NCBI RefSeq assembly: GCF_022811665.1
Contig: NZ_CP094529.1
Coordinates: 2,418,001 to 2,482,000, forward strand
Length of the DNA stretch: 64,000 nt
Direction: 5' to 3'
DNA from: Chryseobacterium oryzae
Lineage (GTDB): Bacteria > Bacteroidota > Bacteroidia > Flavobacteriales > Weeksellaceae
Part shown: in pieces, positions 34,584 through 44,732 of the stretch
Position numbering within the stretch: position 1 is the first letter of the stretch
Layout of the letters: every line of letters begins with the position of its first letter
Program-made: the position numbers and the translations under genes
The notes under the pieces: model-generated
Databases searched by the model: none
Told to the model about the DNA's origin: nothing
What the model saw: only the letters and a program-made list of their open reading frames with translations

Positions 34584-35168
34584 ATGATTCAAATAGACGA
34601 TAAATTAATTTCTGAGGATATTTTTTCTGAAGAATTTGTATGTAACCTTACCAAATGTAAAGGAGCTTGTTGCGTGGAAGGTGATGTGGGAGCCCCACTA
34701 GACAAAGATGAGCTTGTAATTTTAGACAACATTTACGACAAAATAAAGCCTTATCTTACGGAAGCGGGTATACAAGCTCTCGATGAGCAGGGAACGTGGA
34801 CTACAGACCCATCTGACGGTATGTATGTAACTCCAATGATTGAAGGTGCTGAATGTGCTTATGTAACATTTGATAAAAACGGAATTACCAAATGCGGAAT
34901 TGAAAAAGCCTATGAAGACGGTGCCGTAGACTGGCAAAAACCAATTTCCTGTCATCTTTATCCAATTCGGGTAACAGAATATTCTACTTTTACGGCTCTT
35001 AACTATCATGAATGGCCTATTTGTAGTGATGCATGTACTTTAGGAAAAGAATTGCAGGTTCCGGTATATAAGTTTCTGAAAACGCCAATCACCAGAAAGT
35101 ATGGAGAGGACTTCTATAATACGCTGAGTGACGTAGCCGATGAATGGAAAAAAGAATACGGAGAATAA
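34584..35168 (+). CDS. DUF3109 cysteine-rich protein
   Basis: A 194-residue cytosolic protein with a rich cysteine set: CNLTKCKGACC (residues about 15-25), GAECAYVTF, TKCGI, ISCHLYPIR and WPICSDACTLG. This is the DUF3109 pattern, similar to YkgJ-type metal- or cluster-binding proteins. Function unknown; it could bind zinc or an iron-sulfur cluster. It follows the membrane protein by 12 bases and ends in a bidirectional terminator. Confidence 0.85.
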   Translation: MIQIDDKLISEDIFSEEFVCNLTKCKGACCVEGDVGAPLDKDELVILDNIYDKIKPYLTEAGIQALDEQGTWTTDPSDGMYVTPMIEGAECAYVTFDKNGITKCGIEKAYEDGAVDWQKPISCHLYPIRVTEYSTFTALNYHEWPICSDACTLGKELQVPVYKFLKTPITRKYGEDFYNTLSDVADEWKKEYGE

Positions 35169-35210
35169 TAAAGCTTCAAAGTATTTACTATATTTTATCA
35201 ATTTCAAAAC

Positions 35211-35244
35211 AAAAGGCTGCTATTAATTATTAAAGCAGCCTTTT
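35211..35244 (+). terminator. Bidirectional terminator after the DUF3109 gene
   Basis: An 11-bp perfect stem (35211-35221 with 35234-35244) between convergent genes. Confidence 0.85.
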
Positions 35245-35247
35245 CAT

Positions 35248-35901
35248 TTATAATTCTCTTATTCTTTCAATCTTTACAGATGCAGCCAATCCATTGGGGT
35301 TACAACCAGGCTCTCCTTCGGGTACTTTAAGATTTTTATCTGAATAAAATTTCTCCCAAAAAATATTGGTTTTACCGGTTTTAGGATCTAGAAAAGACAT
35401 CGGTTCTAAAGTAAAAACATGTTCATTTCTAAAAGCTCTTTCAACAAAATCTGAACAGTAATACGAATTTTCATCTAAAATATAATTGAAATTATATGGC
35501 TTTCCCAACATAGAATTAGCACGTTTTATTGCTTCCGGAATACCAGTTTTAAATTCTGGCTTAAGACGGTATAATACCACTTTCTGACTGTCGTTTTTCT
35601 GTTCTTTTAAAAAATCATTCAATTTTTGTTTCTGAGAACCGCCTTTAGGTGCTGCATGTAGAACAAATATATCTTTCCCTTCTTTTTCCACAATTCCTAC
35701 ATGATCGAATGAGGCATTTTCAGTTTTTTGGGTAACATTATTTATTGCCCCGGAAAGTCCGTTACTTTTTGCAGTTACAAAAACCAAATCTCCATTTTCT
35801 AATCTGGAAGAATAAGAATTTTTACATCCTAAAAAGAGAAGAAAAAAAGTGCAGTAAATAAAAAATCTGAATATTTTTCTATTTTTTATAATTGGTTTCA
35901 T
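35248..35901 (-). CDS. YiiX/YebB-like NlpC/P60 cysteine hydrolase lipoprotein
   Basis: The ATG at 35901 gives MKPIIKNRK, a hydrophobic stretch and LFLGC, a lipobox, so the mature protein is a lipoprotein. The fold is that of the permuted papain-like YiiX family: FDHVGIVEKEG with the active His, then FNYILDENSYYCSDFVERAF with the active Cys. These are amidase-type hydrolases, probably of peptidoglycan or lipid-linked substrates. It overlaps the upstream DUF1801 gene by 23 bases, so the two are translationally coupled. Confidence 0.85.
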   Translation of the reverse strand: MKPIIKNRKIFRFFIYCTFFLLFLGCKNSYSSRLENGDLVFVTAKSNGLSGAINNVTQKTENASFDHVGIVEKEGKDIFVLHAAPKGGSQKQKLNDFLKEQKNDSQKVVLYRLKPEFKTGIPEAIKRANSMLGKPYNFNYILDENSYYCSDFVERAFRNEHVFTLEPMSFLDPKTGKTNIFWEKFYSDKNLKVPEGEPGCNPNGLAASVKIERIREL

Positions 35902-36334
35902 ACAAACTGATCCATTCATCTGCAGTCATTTTTTTACTAAGTTCGGCAATCAGTTCAAAAGGAATATCATCCATTTTTTTGAATCGAATACAAGATTTAC
36001 CCATGTCTAATTTTCTTTTAGAATATTTTGGAAATTCTTCTGTAAACCAATTTAAAAGTTCTGGTTTTGCATAGATACCCATGTGATATATTGCAATAAA
36101 ATTTTTCTGAGATGCCAAAGAAATAAATGGCAAAGGCAATCCCGGAGTACAATGATAACCGGGAGGATATTTCCCTAAAGGAACACCCCAACCAATCATT
36201 CCGTAACTGGTATTTTCTGCAAAACCTTTCGGCAGATGATCTCCTATGGTCACAAAAATTTTCCGGAAAACTTCCTGCCTTTCTTCCGGTAACTTCGAGA
36301 TATACTCATCTATTAAATTAGAAACTGCTTTCAT
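35879..36334 (-). CDS. DUF1801 family protein
   Basis: 151 residues with the DUF1801 pattern: YISKLPEERQEVFRKIF, ENTSYGMIGWGVPLG and FKKMDDIPFELIAEL. These small cytosolic proteins have a fold related to YdhG and are uncharacterised. It is the upstream gene of the pair with the YiiX-like hydrolase, whose start it overlaps. Confidence 0.85.
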   Translation of the reverse strand: MKAVSNLIDEYISKLPEERQEVFRKIFVTIGDHLPKGFAENTSYGMIGWGVPLGKYPPGYHCTPGLPLPFISLASQKNFIAIYHMGIYAKPELLNWFTEEFPKYSKRKLDMGKSCIRFKKMDDIPFELIAELSKKMTADEWISLYETNYKK

Positions 36335-36518
36335 TCACTTTTTTTTCAAAATAACGAAAATTCAATTAAATAATAACTATAAGAATTTTCAGAAACATTT
36401 TTAGGAATAAAAAAAACAAAAGACACACTCAATTGTGCATCTTTCGTTAGATTTAATTTAATAATTATTGCATATCAAATATATTAACAGTTTTTATAAT
36501 TTCCAATAGTTGTGAAAA

Positions 36519-36546
36519 AAAATCCTTTCTTTTTTGAAAGGATTTT
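36519..36546 (-). terminator. Terminator after sprA
   Basis: A perfect 11-bp stem AAAATCCTTTC/GAAAGGATTTT (36519-36529 with 36536-36546) with a T-run on the minus strand. Confidence 0.85.
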
Positions 36547-36570
36547 AAAAATATTTTTATTTGAATGAAT

Positions 36571-39500
36571 TTAGAAACCACCCGAATCTCCAAATGTAAA
36601 TGTTGCTGAGATTCCTGCCCTTATAGTCGATAATGGGAACGCCGTAGATATTTTATACTTTGAGGTCATCTGCTCGTAGAATAATCTCAAATTTAGATTC
36701 TGGGAAACGTTATAATCAGCAGAAAGTTTAATATTCATTAATTTTTGTCCTCCTGTAACCTGAGAATCATTCAGCAAAATATTCATAATACTTGTGCGGC
36801 TGTCTCTTAAAGAAATATCTCCACGAATATTAAGATCCGAACCTTTAGCTCTTGCACCTCGCTGATTATTGGTTCCTAATCTGAAATTTCTCACAATATA
36901 TCCCAATCTTACAACATACTCTGTATTGGCATCTTCTGTTAAAGTTTGATTCACTAATCCTAAAATTAATGATCGTACTTTATTGTACTGTATACCAAAC
37001 TGCATATTGTTTCTCATCGTTACATCTACTCCAATTAGAGGAGAAAACGCCTCTGTATAACCTACCTGCGCAAATGTATAAGGATTTATAAAGTTATTGT
37101 TAACATCTCTTTGCGAAGTTCCTGCGTTATTTTGACTGTTGAAATAATCTATATTAGACTGAATCCCTGCTGCTGTATATGTTGCTGTATATCCATGCAG
37201 AATATCAAACTTACTGAACTGCCCGTTAATCATCGGAATATTTCTTAAACCTGAATAAATAATCCTCCAGTTTGGAATCGGAAGTCCAGATTTCTTAGGA
37301 TTTGTCATTCGTTCAGGATTTTTTCCTTCAACAGCTGCACGGAATGCAGGGATTAAAACATAAGCATTAGAAATACTGTATCCATCTGCAAAACCATTAG
37401 GATTCAGGTTACTTCCAAGTTGTTGGGAAAGATTTCTTGCCTGTGTTCTTATGGCATCGTAAATATAATTACCATCTTTAAAGGATGAATTTAATAAAAC
37501 CACAGTATTAGAATAAGACACCATATCGTTGGCAAATGTAAAATCTGGATTAGAATTTCCGAAATTGTCCCGATAATTGAAGCCTGTGTGAGAAAAATTT
37601 CTGTTGTATGTGCTTAATACATTAAAATCTATTCTAAAATCATTTATTGGAGAAACCTGCAAATCTGCCCTCAGTTCTCGGGTAGAAAGCTTTACATAAG
37701 GATCAATCATATAAGGAGAATCGCTTACCCAGCCTCTTTCCATTACCAATCTTCTAATGTCTGCCTGCGAACCGAATAAGAAGCCTAAAGAAGGACCTCC
37801 GAAATCCTGCCCGTAACCATAACCATTAGGGGAATATAGTAATCCCGGGATAACGCTACTGTTATTTTCGGTATAATTTACATTCAGCTGTTTAATAGAC
37901 GTCAGCAAATAAGCTGCACTCTGAAATACCGAAAGTTTATTTTTAAACTTATAGCTTTTAAACGCATATCTCTTTTTCTCCCACGCCTGTGTATAAGCAT
38001 TGTTTAGAGAATCCTGTTCCTGCTTTCTCTTTTGCAGCGTAGTAGCCATTCTTTTGAAATAACTGAACTGACTGAAAAACTTTGGAAGATCGGCTGAAGC
38101 ATTGGCAGAAATAATATTGCTGTTCTGCCCAATAGAACCTAAACTTCCTTCTGGACTTGTAAGCAAAGCAGTAGATCTTGCATTCCAATTATAGGTAAAA
38201 CCATATCCTACCTCAGCTTCAAGAAAATCTAAATAAGGTAAATGCTGAAACGGAAGTCTATAATTAAGCTGTACATTATGCTTGTACAGAACAGGTCTCC
38301 CTGCCCTGAAAACATTCCCGAATATAGACGAATTATTCATTGTATTAACGTCTATATTATCATTGAGAGTTCTGGTGGCAGAATTAATCTGCATTTTCAA
38401 GGATTTAGTAAAATTGAATTCTAAACCATATTGCCAGCCGAAATAGAAATTTCTGTTTTTCAGTGCAGCAAACTGATCATTAAGATTACCGCTCAGAATG
38501 GCATCAATATTTCTGAATTCAAGCTCATTATAATTTCTGTCTAATTCTGTACGGAAAGATACCCTTGTAGGAATCGGATTGAAATTGAATTCTTTCACCC
38601 ATTTCAAATATTTTGCAGATTTTGCAGTATCGTTTACTATTTTTCTGAAAGGCCTCAATTCCCAAGGTTTGAAGCTGTAATTGTAATCTAAATAACCTCT
38701 AAGATATTGTCTGTAATTTTTCTTGGTATAAATATCTCGATAATGATCGTCGTTGTATACCGTTGTTAAAGAAAGGTTTTCAACATCATAAAATTTTGGT
38801 TTACTGTTGGGTTTTACTCTTTCTTTATGCATATTTACAACACCAATACTTCTTTGCTGTGTGTATGTTCTTGCAACTTTTTTAAGCTCTTCTCTGTTGG
38901 CAGCTTTTTTAAATTCTACATCGGTATCCAATGGATTATACTTAGGATCTTCGATGGTTTGAGAGTAAGAATAGTTTACCGGAATTTTCATCCCCGTTTT
39001 TTCAGGAAGAAATTTATCCACATTTACAGCAGTATTAATACTGAAAGCAGATTGTGTAGACTGGTTTCTTTCCGCAGGTTTAGAGTCTATATTCCCAAAA
39101 CCTACAGAAGTATAAGAGGCACTGGTATTTACCGTTGCAAAATCTCCTAAGTTGAAATTTAAACTTGCATTTCCTGCATAACCACCATCATTTTCAATTT
39201 CAGAAAGACGAATTTCGTCTACCCAAATTACTCTACCACTCGCACCAATTCCTGAACGTGAATTATCTCTTATCCCAATCATTATCGTAGTTACGTTTCC
39301 TAATGATGGTCTACCTTTTACGTAAATTTTCTTATTTGTATCTCCCCAATTAGAAATCCATGTTCTATCGATAATTTTTCCTGAAAAATTTTTATCTCTG
39401 AATACTTTAGCATCAACAAAATCCTGAATATTAAAATCAACTTCATTTTCAATAGGCCAGATTTCCATCGGCGTAGTTGCCGTTCTTGGAGTATATTTCA

Positions 39501-42500
39501 GCGAAGATTCATATTCATAGTAGTTATCTGAAGCATCACTACCAAAACGAATAAAGAACTTAACATCTTTGTCAAGATAAGAAAATAAGGGATTGTCCAA
39601 ATTTTGTCCATGCACAAAAAGCCTCAACTTTTTATATCTTCTCATATCCAATTGTACATTTTTGAAAACACCTCTTGCTTGGTCTTTCATATTTTTCACC
39701 TTCATATAAAGTGAAGACTCATTCTGTCTTTGTACTCCTGCATTACCACTTAAAACCTGCCTGTCAATTCCCGGAGGCAAAACATAAGGAGGTTGATTCA
39801 GTGCATTTTCTTCAATATTTACACTTCCTACTTCGAAGTTATCATTTAAACTTACATTACCATTTAAACCCTCCTCAGTAGGGGCTACAGTTTGACTGGA
39901 AATTAAATTAGGATATCTTCTCCAGTCTGATCTCACAAGATCCATTGTACCAAATCTCAAAGTTGATGTCTGATCAAAACCTGTTAATAGTAATCTGGCA
40001 AATCTTACATTATTTAGAATCGCAGGATCTTTCTCTCCTCCCAAATTCGGTTTACCAGAATTGTAATTAGAAATCGGAATTCTGAACAAATACCATTTTA
40101 CATCATCCTTTTTCCCATCCTGGAAAGTTGCCGTTACCGTTTTTTGATCAACAATGTAATTACTTGTTCCTGTTGCTAAACTTGCAGGATCTAGATCAAC
40201 AATATATTCGTTGTAGCTTTCGCTTTGGTCTAGATTATAATCTTTATTAATATCTTCTGCATCCGGAGTTTGTGTAGCAACTTCCAAAGAATTACTCTGC
40301 GAGTTTCCTTCCGGACCTCTAAAGTACTTGTATCTCTGAACCACTGAAGAAGACATATTTCCTGTGAATTTATCCGACATGTAGAATACAAAATCATCCA
40401 AAGCAGGATCTAATAAGTTAGTAACAGGATTCACAAATGTATTTCCGAATCTTGCAGTTTCCTGATCAGAGCTTAAACCATCATATCCTAAATCCTGAGC
40501 CGTTCTGTCTGCACCTTCAGTTGAGAAAGCATACAAAATTGGCGGTTGTTTTGGCTGAATTCCCCAGTTTGATGAACTTGTACTGGAAGGATTTCCCGCT
40601 GTTGGCAAACCGTTTTCATACTGCATTAATCCATCTTTAAGCACATCTTCCGAAACATTTCCTAAATGAAGCAAGAGCTTCGGATTAGTTCCTAAAGCGT
40701 GTCCGTCTGCGTAAGGATCCATCATCCAGAATTCAACATATTCAATATTTGAATTTACGAAATTGGAAACACTGATTGGCCGCATAATACCCGCCCATCT
40801 CTGAGCCGTACTCTCTGCATTTGGATTGGCATTATAAGGTCCTTTTTCCTGCGGATAATAAGAGATATCAAATGTATTGGTGAATGTCTGTTCGCCGGCT
40901 ACAAAATCTCTGTTATTAAAGATTTCTGAAAACTGAACTCTTCTTGATGCGTGATTGGAAACCGTCTGCGGAGTAATTCCCTGTGGTGGTCTTCCTCCAA
41001 CTCCCCAAAATCTCGGGTCTATATTATACCAAGACAATAATCCTCTTCCGTACCCATTGGTAAGATTATCATTAGCTCCGGCTCCGGCAAAAATAGGATT
41101 AGACTGATTTTTTTCCGGTTTTGAGGCTAAACTCCACGCACTCGGTTCTTTTAATGAAATTTTGGATGTTGTCTGTTCAAAATCATCAATGTAAGACTGG
41201 TCGTTTGTTCCTTTATTTAATCCCGGAATGAGATATGCTCCTTCCATTTTGAAATTAAGATTAGATGGAGCTTCTGTATTAATTCCCGGAATTTTATCGG
41301 TAAGTCTTGTAAGAAACGGCAACTGATTATTGTACATCATGTTGATTCCTGCCATGGTATTGTTTACTGCTTCCTGCCCGAAATTAACTTTCTGAGTAAG
41401 AGGAGATTCAGAATAATTTACAATGGTTCCTCCAAAGATGAAGTTTTCACTTACCCTTCTTTCTAAATTCAGACCTAAAAATCTTTTTCTCTGAGTATTG
41501 AATGTTAACTGATTTTCTAATGAAATATTGATCGCCTGTCCGGACTGTTTTACGGTTTCATTGATAATATCTACCGTACCCAACATATAATTGACGGTAT
41601 AATCTATTCCTTCCGTAAGCTGAACTCCGTTTGCAGATACTTTTACCGATCCCTGAGGTACATTTACAGCTCCAAGAGAAATTCCCTGTCCTTGTGCTCC
41701 TTTATAACGGCCTTCAATGGTATATCTTTGTGCAAGATTACTTGCGCTTGCAACCTGCTTCTGCTGGTTATATAAATCTGAAAATACATATTGAGGATTA
41801 TTCCCTACCAAACCTGCCATATACGATCCAAATGGCTGAACTTTGGTAAACATAATTCTTCCCTGAGACTGTCTGATGGTAATTCCTTCCACAAAATCGA
41901 AAACTCCGTCTCCCAAAACCCCATTATTACTCTGCAAATCTCCATTTACATTCAGACGATCCCAATTTAAGAGTTTTAGCAAATTGGTATCCTGAACCGA
42001 AGTATTGGGCAGATAATTTACTTTCCCTCCCGTTTTCGGATCTCTGTAAAAAACATTCAAAATAAAGCCATCCCGGTCTACCTGTACCGCATCCAAAGAA
42101 TAAAAATTCTTCATCATTAAATTCCACATTGGAGAATTAACGTTTATTTTATTATTCGGTCTCAGTAATTTTGTTACCAAAACAGGACTTTCTTCAGAAA
42201 ACTCTCCTACTTTGTACACCTGATTGGTTCCATTTACGGTATATGAATAAGAAACCGCTAAAAGCTGATTTTCGTTAAGTTTTTGGTTAAGAGATATATA
42301 ACCTAATTGCGGGTGAAAGGTAAATTCGTTGGTATTTAAACGTCGTGCTTTGGTGTTGAAAACATAATGCTCTCCATTATCATAAGGCTGTGTGCTTCCC
42401 GGAAATGTTTGTCCCTGAAAGTTAGGAAGATAATTTTTACCCTGCTCTCTTGGACTACCTATTGCGGTATTTACCTGCTGATAAAGACCATTCTGAGAGT

Positions 42501-43629
42501 TATCCGGTAAACCGGAAGCACCTTCTCCCAAATCCCTGATTCCTATAATACTTTTTTGGTAGGCAAGGTTAGAATTCCCCTGATCGAGTACCCAAACTTC
42601 CATTCTTGAAATATTAATTCTCGAATTTATCTGTGGGTAATTCAGTAACGCATCGTCATAATTATTTAAAAAATACTGCCCAATAAAAAAGTGTTGGTTC
42701 TCTTCATAATCTAAAGCATTAATTTTGAATGTACTCATTGTACCACCTCCCTGCACAACAATATTTCTTGCTTCGCCCTGTTGTTGCGAAAGCACTACAG
42801 TTCCGTAAGTTTTACCAAGCTGAAACTCAGATTTGATACCAAATAAAGATTCAGAACCTCTGATAAGACTTGTAGAAAGCGGCATATTTACATTACCAAA
42901 TTCTATTCTTTTTATAATTTTGTCTTCGCCTCCTGCATTCGGTTTGTGTACATCTCCCAAACCTTTTGTCTGAAGATCTTTCCAAGTTCCTTTTGCCTGC
43001 CAAACAAGATTCATTCGATTTTCAAAAGCGAAACCACTTTGCGTATCGTAGTTGGCTTTCAACTGTAGGTTTTCTCCCACTTTACCAATTAATCCCAATT
43101 GAATTCTCTGATTAATATCAAAAGCAAAACTGGTTCTGTTTTGAGGTAAAATCATAGGATTATCTATCTTCTGGTAAAGACCACCAAAATCAAAAGAAGC
43201 ATAACCAGAAGGAATAATTTCAATTTTATTACTTCCAAAAATAGATTCGAAAAGCTTGTTGTTAATGGTAAGAGAAGGAATCAGACCTTTTCGGGCAGCA
43301 CCGGTTTTATCCTTCCTGAACATAAGATTGTACTGATCCGACTTATCTTTATAAAAAGATTTGGACTGCTCTGCAAGCATAAATTCCTGATAATCTTCCG
43401 GAGACATTGCAACAGGCGGTCCCGTCACCGTATTTCCGATTTTAGGATACACATAATACATCCCAGTTTTTATATCGTAGTATGCCTCGTAGTAAGTAGG
43501 ATCTGTAACCTCGTAATTTTTCCTGATGGAAAAACCCTGCTGATTCTGTTCCTGTGCAAACATATCTACAGAATAAAATATGAATGCCAAGAATATGTAT
43601 ATGCTGAGAAATTTATTATTTTTCACCAA
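36571..43629 (-). CDS. sprA: SprA, T9SS outer-membrane translocon channel
   Basis: At 2352 residues it has a signal peptide ending FAQ and the SprA domain layout: an N-terminal SprA_N region with SFDFGGLYQ and the barrel onset RTSFAFDINQRIQLGL, then a repeated copy near residue 250 (KRIEFGNVNMPLS) and many aromatic strands. The C-terminal strand is ISATFTFGDSGGF. SprA (Sov) is the giant 36-strand outer-membrane barrel that exports T9SS cargo and supports gliding. It is 3 bases after ruvA, the operon pairing typical of the group. Cargo with type A and B sorting domains occurs on both sides in this window. Confidence 0.95.
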   Translation of the reverse strand: MVKNNKFLSIYIFLAFIFYSVDMFAQEQNQQGFSIRKNYEVTDPTYYEAYYDIKTGMYYVYPKIGNTVTGPPVAMSPEDYQEFMLAEQSKSFYKDKSDQYNLMFRKDKTGAARKGLIPSLTINNKLFESIFGSNKIEIIPSGYASFDFGGLYQKIDNPMILPQNRTSFAFDINQRIQLGLIGKVGENLQLKANYDTQSGFAFENRMNLVWQAKGTWKDLQTKGLGDVHKPNAGGEDKIIKRIEFGNVNMPLSTSLIRGSESLFGIKSEFQLGKTYGTVVLSQQQGEARNIVVQGGGTMSTFKINALDYEENQHFFIGQYFLNNYDDALLNYPQINSRINISRMEVWVLDQGNSNLAYQKSIIGIRDLGEGASGLPDNSQNGLYQQVNTAIGSPREQGKNYLPNFQGQTFPGSTQPYDNGEHYVFNTKARRLNTNEFTFHPQLGYISLNQKLNENQLLAVSYSYTVNGTNQVYKVGEFSEESPVLVTKLLRPNNKINVNSPMWNLMMKNFYSLDAVQVDRDGFILNVFYRDPKTGGKVNYLPNTSVQDTNLLKLLNWDRLNVNGDLQSNNGVLGDGVFDFVEGITIRQSQGRIMFTKVQPFGSYMAGLVGNNPQYVFSDLYNQQKQVASASNLAQRYTIEGRYKGAQGQGISLGAVNVPQGSVKVSANGVQLTEGIDYTVNYMLGTVDIINETVKQSGQAINISLENQLTFNTQRKRFLGLNLERRVSENFIFGGTIVNYSESPLTQKVNFGQEAVNNTMAGINMMYNNQLPFLTRLTDKIPGINTEAPSNLNFKMEGAYLIPGLNKGTNDQSYIDDFEQTTSKISLKEPSAWSLASKPEKNQSNPIFAGAGANDNLTNGYGRGLLSWYNIDPRFWGVGGRPPQGITPQTVSNHASRRVQFSEIFNNRDFVAGEQTFTNTFDISYYPQEKGPYNANPNAESTAQRWAGIMRPISVSNFVNSNIEYVEFWMMDPYADGHALGTNPKLLLHLGNVSEDVLKDGLMQYENGLPTAGNPSSTSSSNWGIQPKQPPILYAFSTEGADRTAQDLGYDGLSSDQETARFGNTFVNPVTNLLDPALDDFVFYMSDKFTGNMSSSVVQRYKYFRGPEGNSQSNSLEVATQTPDAEDINKDYNLDQSESYNEYIVDLDPASLATGTSNYIVDQKTVTATFQDGKKDDVKWYLFRIPISNYNSGKPNLGGEKDPAILNNVRFARLLLTGFDQTSTLRFGTMDLVRSDWRRYPNLISSQTVAPTEEGLNGNVSLNDNFEVGSVNIEENALNQPPYVLPPGIDRQVLSGNAGVQRQNESSLYMKVKNMKDQARGVFKNVQLDMRRYKKLRLFVHGQNLDNPLFSYLDKDVKFFIRFGSDASDNYYEYESSLKYTPRTATTPMEIWPIENEVDFNIQDFVDAKVFRDKNFSGKIIDRTWISNWGDTNKKIYVKGRPSLGNVTTIMIGIRDNSRSGIGASGRVIWVDEIRLSEIENDGGYAGNASLNFNLGDFATVNTSASYTSVGFGNIDSKPAERNQSTQSAFSINTAVNVDKFLPEKTGMKIPVNYSYSQTIEDPKYNPLDTDVEFKKAANREELKKVARTYTQQRSIGVVNMHKERVKPNSKPKFYDVENLSLTTVYNDDHYRDIYTKKNYRQYLRGYLDYNYSFKPWELRPFRKIVNDTAKSAKYLKWVKEFNFNPIPTRVSFRTELDRNYNELEFRNIDAILSGNLNDQFAALKNRNFYFGWQYGLEFNFTKSLKMQINSATRTLNDNIDVNTMNNSSIFGNVFRAGRPVLYKHNVQLNYRLPFQHLPYLDFLEAEVGYGFTYNWNARSTALLTSPEGSLGSIGQNSNIISANASADLPKFFSQFSYFKRMATTLQKRKQEQDSLNNAYTQAWEKKRYAFKSYKFKNKLSVFQSAAYLLTSIKQLNVNYTENNSSVIPGLLYSPNGYGYGQDFGGPSLGFLFGSQADIRRLVMERGWVSDSPYMIDPYVKLSTRELRADLQVSPINDFRIDFNVLSTYNRNFSHTGFNYRDNFGNSNPDFTFANDMVSYSNTVVLLNSSFKDGNYIYDAIRTQARNLSQQLGSNLNPNGFADGYSISNAYVLIPAFRAAVEGKNPERMTNPKKSGLPIPNWRIIYSGLRNIPMINGQFSKFDILHGYTATYTAAGIQSNIDYFNSQNNAGTSQRDVNNNFINPYTFAQVGYTEAFSPLIGVDVTMRNNMQFGIQYNKVRSLILGLVNQTLTEDANTEYVVRLGYIVRNFRLGTNNQRGARAKGSDLNIRGDISLRDSRTSIMNILLNDSQVTGGQKLMNIKLSADYNVSQNLNLRLFYEQMTSKYKISTAFPLSTIRAGISATFTFGDSGGF

Positions 43630-43632
43630 AAG

Positions 43633-44217
43633 TTAAATATTTTTTAAAATTTGCTTTACCAATTCTTCTACAGAAAGCTCAGGATTTTGTTTTAAAATAC
43701 GATCGGCAATCTTTTCACTGGTTCGTTTTGGAATGCCCAAAACTTCTAATGCAGATAACGATTCTTCCTTAATTTTATTATTCGTTACAGAAGAAATATT
43801 CTCTTCTGCATTGCTGAATTTCTGCACTTTATCTTTTAAATCTACAATAATTCTCTCGGCAGTTTTAGCTCCAATTCCCTTAGCTTTCTGAATAAGAGCT
43901 GCATTTCCCGAAAGTATTGCAGATGCTATTTCATCTAAACTTAAAGTGGAAAGTAATATTAAAGCGGATACAGCTCCCACTCCGTTGACACTAATTAAGA
44001 GATTGAACATTTCTTTTTCTAGCCGAGAATGAAAACCAAAAAGCAAATGTGCATCTTCGCGGATGATTTGCTGAACAAACAAAAAGGTTTCTTTATTTAA
44101 AATGAGTTTTTGAGAAGTCATTAGGCTGATTCCCACATAATAACCTACTCCGTTTATGTTGACAACAGCATAAGTTGGGGTAAGTTCCTGCACAACGCCT
44201 TGTAAAGAAAATATCAT
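43633..44217 (-). CDS. ruvA: Holliday junction helicase subunit RuvA
   Basis: It binds four-way DNA junctions and recruits RuvB for branch migration. The 194 residues contain the OB-fold start (MIFSLQGVVQELTPTYAVVNINGVGY), the two helix-hairpin-helix motifs SVNGVGAVSALILL and AKGIGAKTAERIIVDLKD, and a C-terminal RuvB-interacting domain. It is the promoter-proximal gene of the ruvA-sprA operon. Confidence 0.96.
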   Translation of the reverse strand: MIFSLQGVVQELTPTYAVVNINGVGYYVGISLMTSQKLILNKETFLFVQQIIREDAHLLFGFHSRLEKEMFNLLISVNGVGAVSALILLSTLSLDEIASAILSGNAALIQKAKGIGAKTAERIIVDLKDKVQKFSNAEENISSVTNNKIKEESLSALEVLGIPKRTSEKIADRILKQNPELSVEELVKQILKNI

Positions 44218-44236
44218 TATTAATTTTTATAACTCC

Positions 44237-44244
44237 CAAATATA
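44237..44244 (-). promoter_or_regulatory. -7 element TATATTTG of the ruvA-sprA operon
   Basis: On the minus strand it matches TAnnTTTG; the predicted start near 44233 gives a leader of about 16 bases. No clear -33 box. Confidence 0.5.
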
Positions 44245-44365
44245 GTAATTTAATGTAAGTTATAGATTCATTTAACAGAAGAATGATATTTAACTTTTTT
44301 TAGTACAGGTTAGATAAAATTTCTGAGTACTGAGAAGAAATTTAAAAATTGAGAATGAGTGTAAA

Positions 44366-44392
44366 TAAAAAAACTCACAATGAGTTGTGAGT
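44366..44392 (-). terminator. Terminator after the tRNA pair
   Basis: An 8-bp perfect stem (44373-44380 with 44385-44392), loop TGAG, with Ts on the minus strand. Confidence 0.75.
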
Positions 44393-44398
44393 CTTAAG

Positions 44399-44472
44399 TG
44401 AGCGCGAAAGGATTCGAACCTTTGACCGTCTGCTTAGAAGGCAGATGCTCTATCCAGCTGAGCTACGCACCC
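44399..44472 (-). tRNA. tRNA-Arg (anticodon TCT)
   Basis: A 74-base cloverleaf on the minus strand beginning GGGTGCG with acceptor partner CGCGCTC (G-U pairs included), anticodon loop CTTCTAA, and the T-loop GGTTCGAATCC. The CCA end is not encoded. It is the second gene of a tRNA pair. Confidence 0.93.
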
Positions 44473-44504
44473 ATTTGTAATTTTGAGAAAATTATCGAAA
44501 ACTG

Positions 44505-44579
44505 TCGGGGCGGCAGGATTCGAACCTGCGACCTCCTGGTCCCAAACCAGGCGCGATGACCGGACTACGCTACGCCCCG
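44505..44579 (-). tRNA. tRNA-Pro (anticodon TGG)
   Basis: A 75-base cloverleaf on the minus strand, beginning CGGGGCG with partner CGCCCCG, anticodon loop TTTGGGA and T-loop GGTTCGAATCC. No encoded CCA. It is the first gene of the pair and lies 37 bases downstream of its promoter. Confidence 0.94.
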
Positions 44580-44622
44580 TAAAAAGAGCACCCTATAAGA
44601 ATTACCTCTTTTTTTGTGGGTG

Positions 44623-44653
44623 CAAATTTAAATATTTTTTCTAATAAGACCAA
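44623..44653 (-). promoter_or_regulatory. Promoter of the tRNA-Pro/tRNA-Arg operon
   Basis: On the minus strand TTG (44653-44651), a 20-base spacer and TAAATTTG (44630-44623). The start is predicted near 44619, about 40 bases before the tRNA-Pro 5' end. Confidence 0.65.
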
Positions 44654-44732
44654 GAAATTTATTAAAATTTTTAATATTTCTTTTAATGATGCCTATTAAA
44701 TGATTTTTTGAAAAGAAAAAACCTCTTTAAAA

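Noticed and set aside
36425..36450. A second hairpin downstream of the sprA terminator
   Set aside because: The stem is interrupted (CA/CA mismatch) and the real sprA terminator at 36519-36546 precedes it, so it is not needed to explain termination.
38242..38424. Short + strand ORFs inside sprA, and similar ones in the T9SS type B genes
   Set aside because: They are antisense frames in long genes with clear family matches and show no start context or homology.
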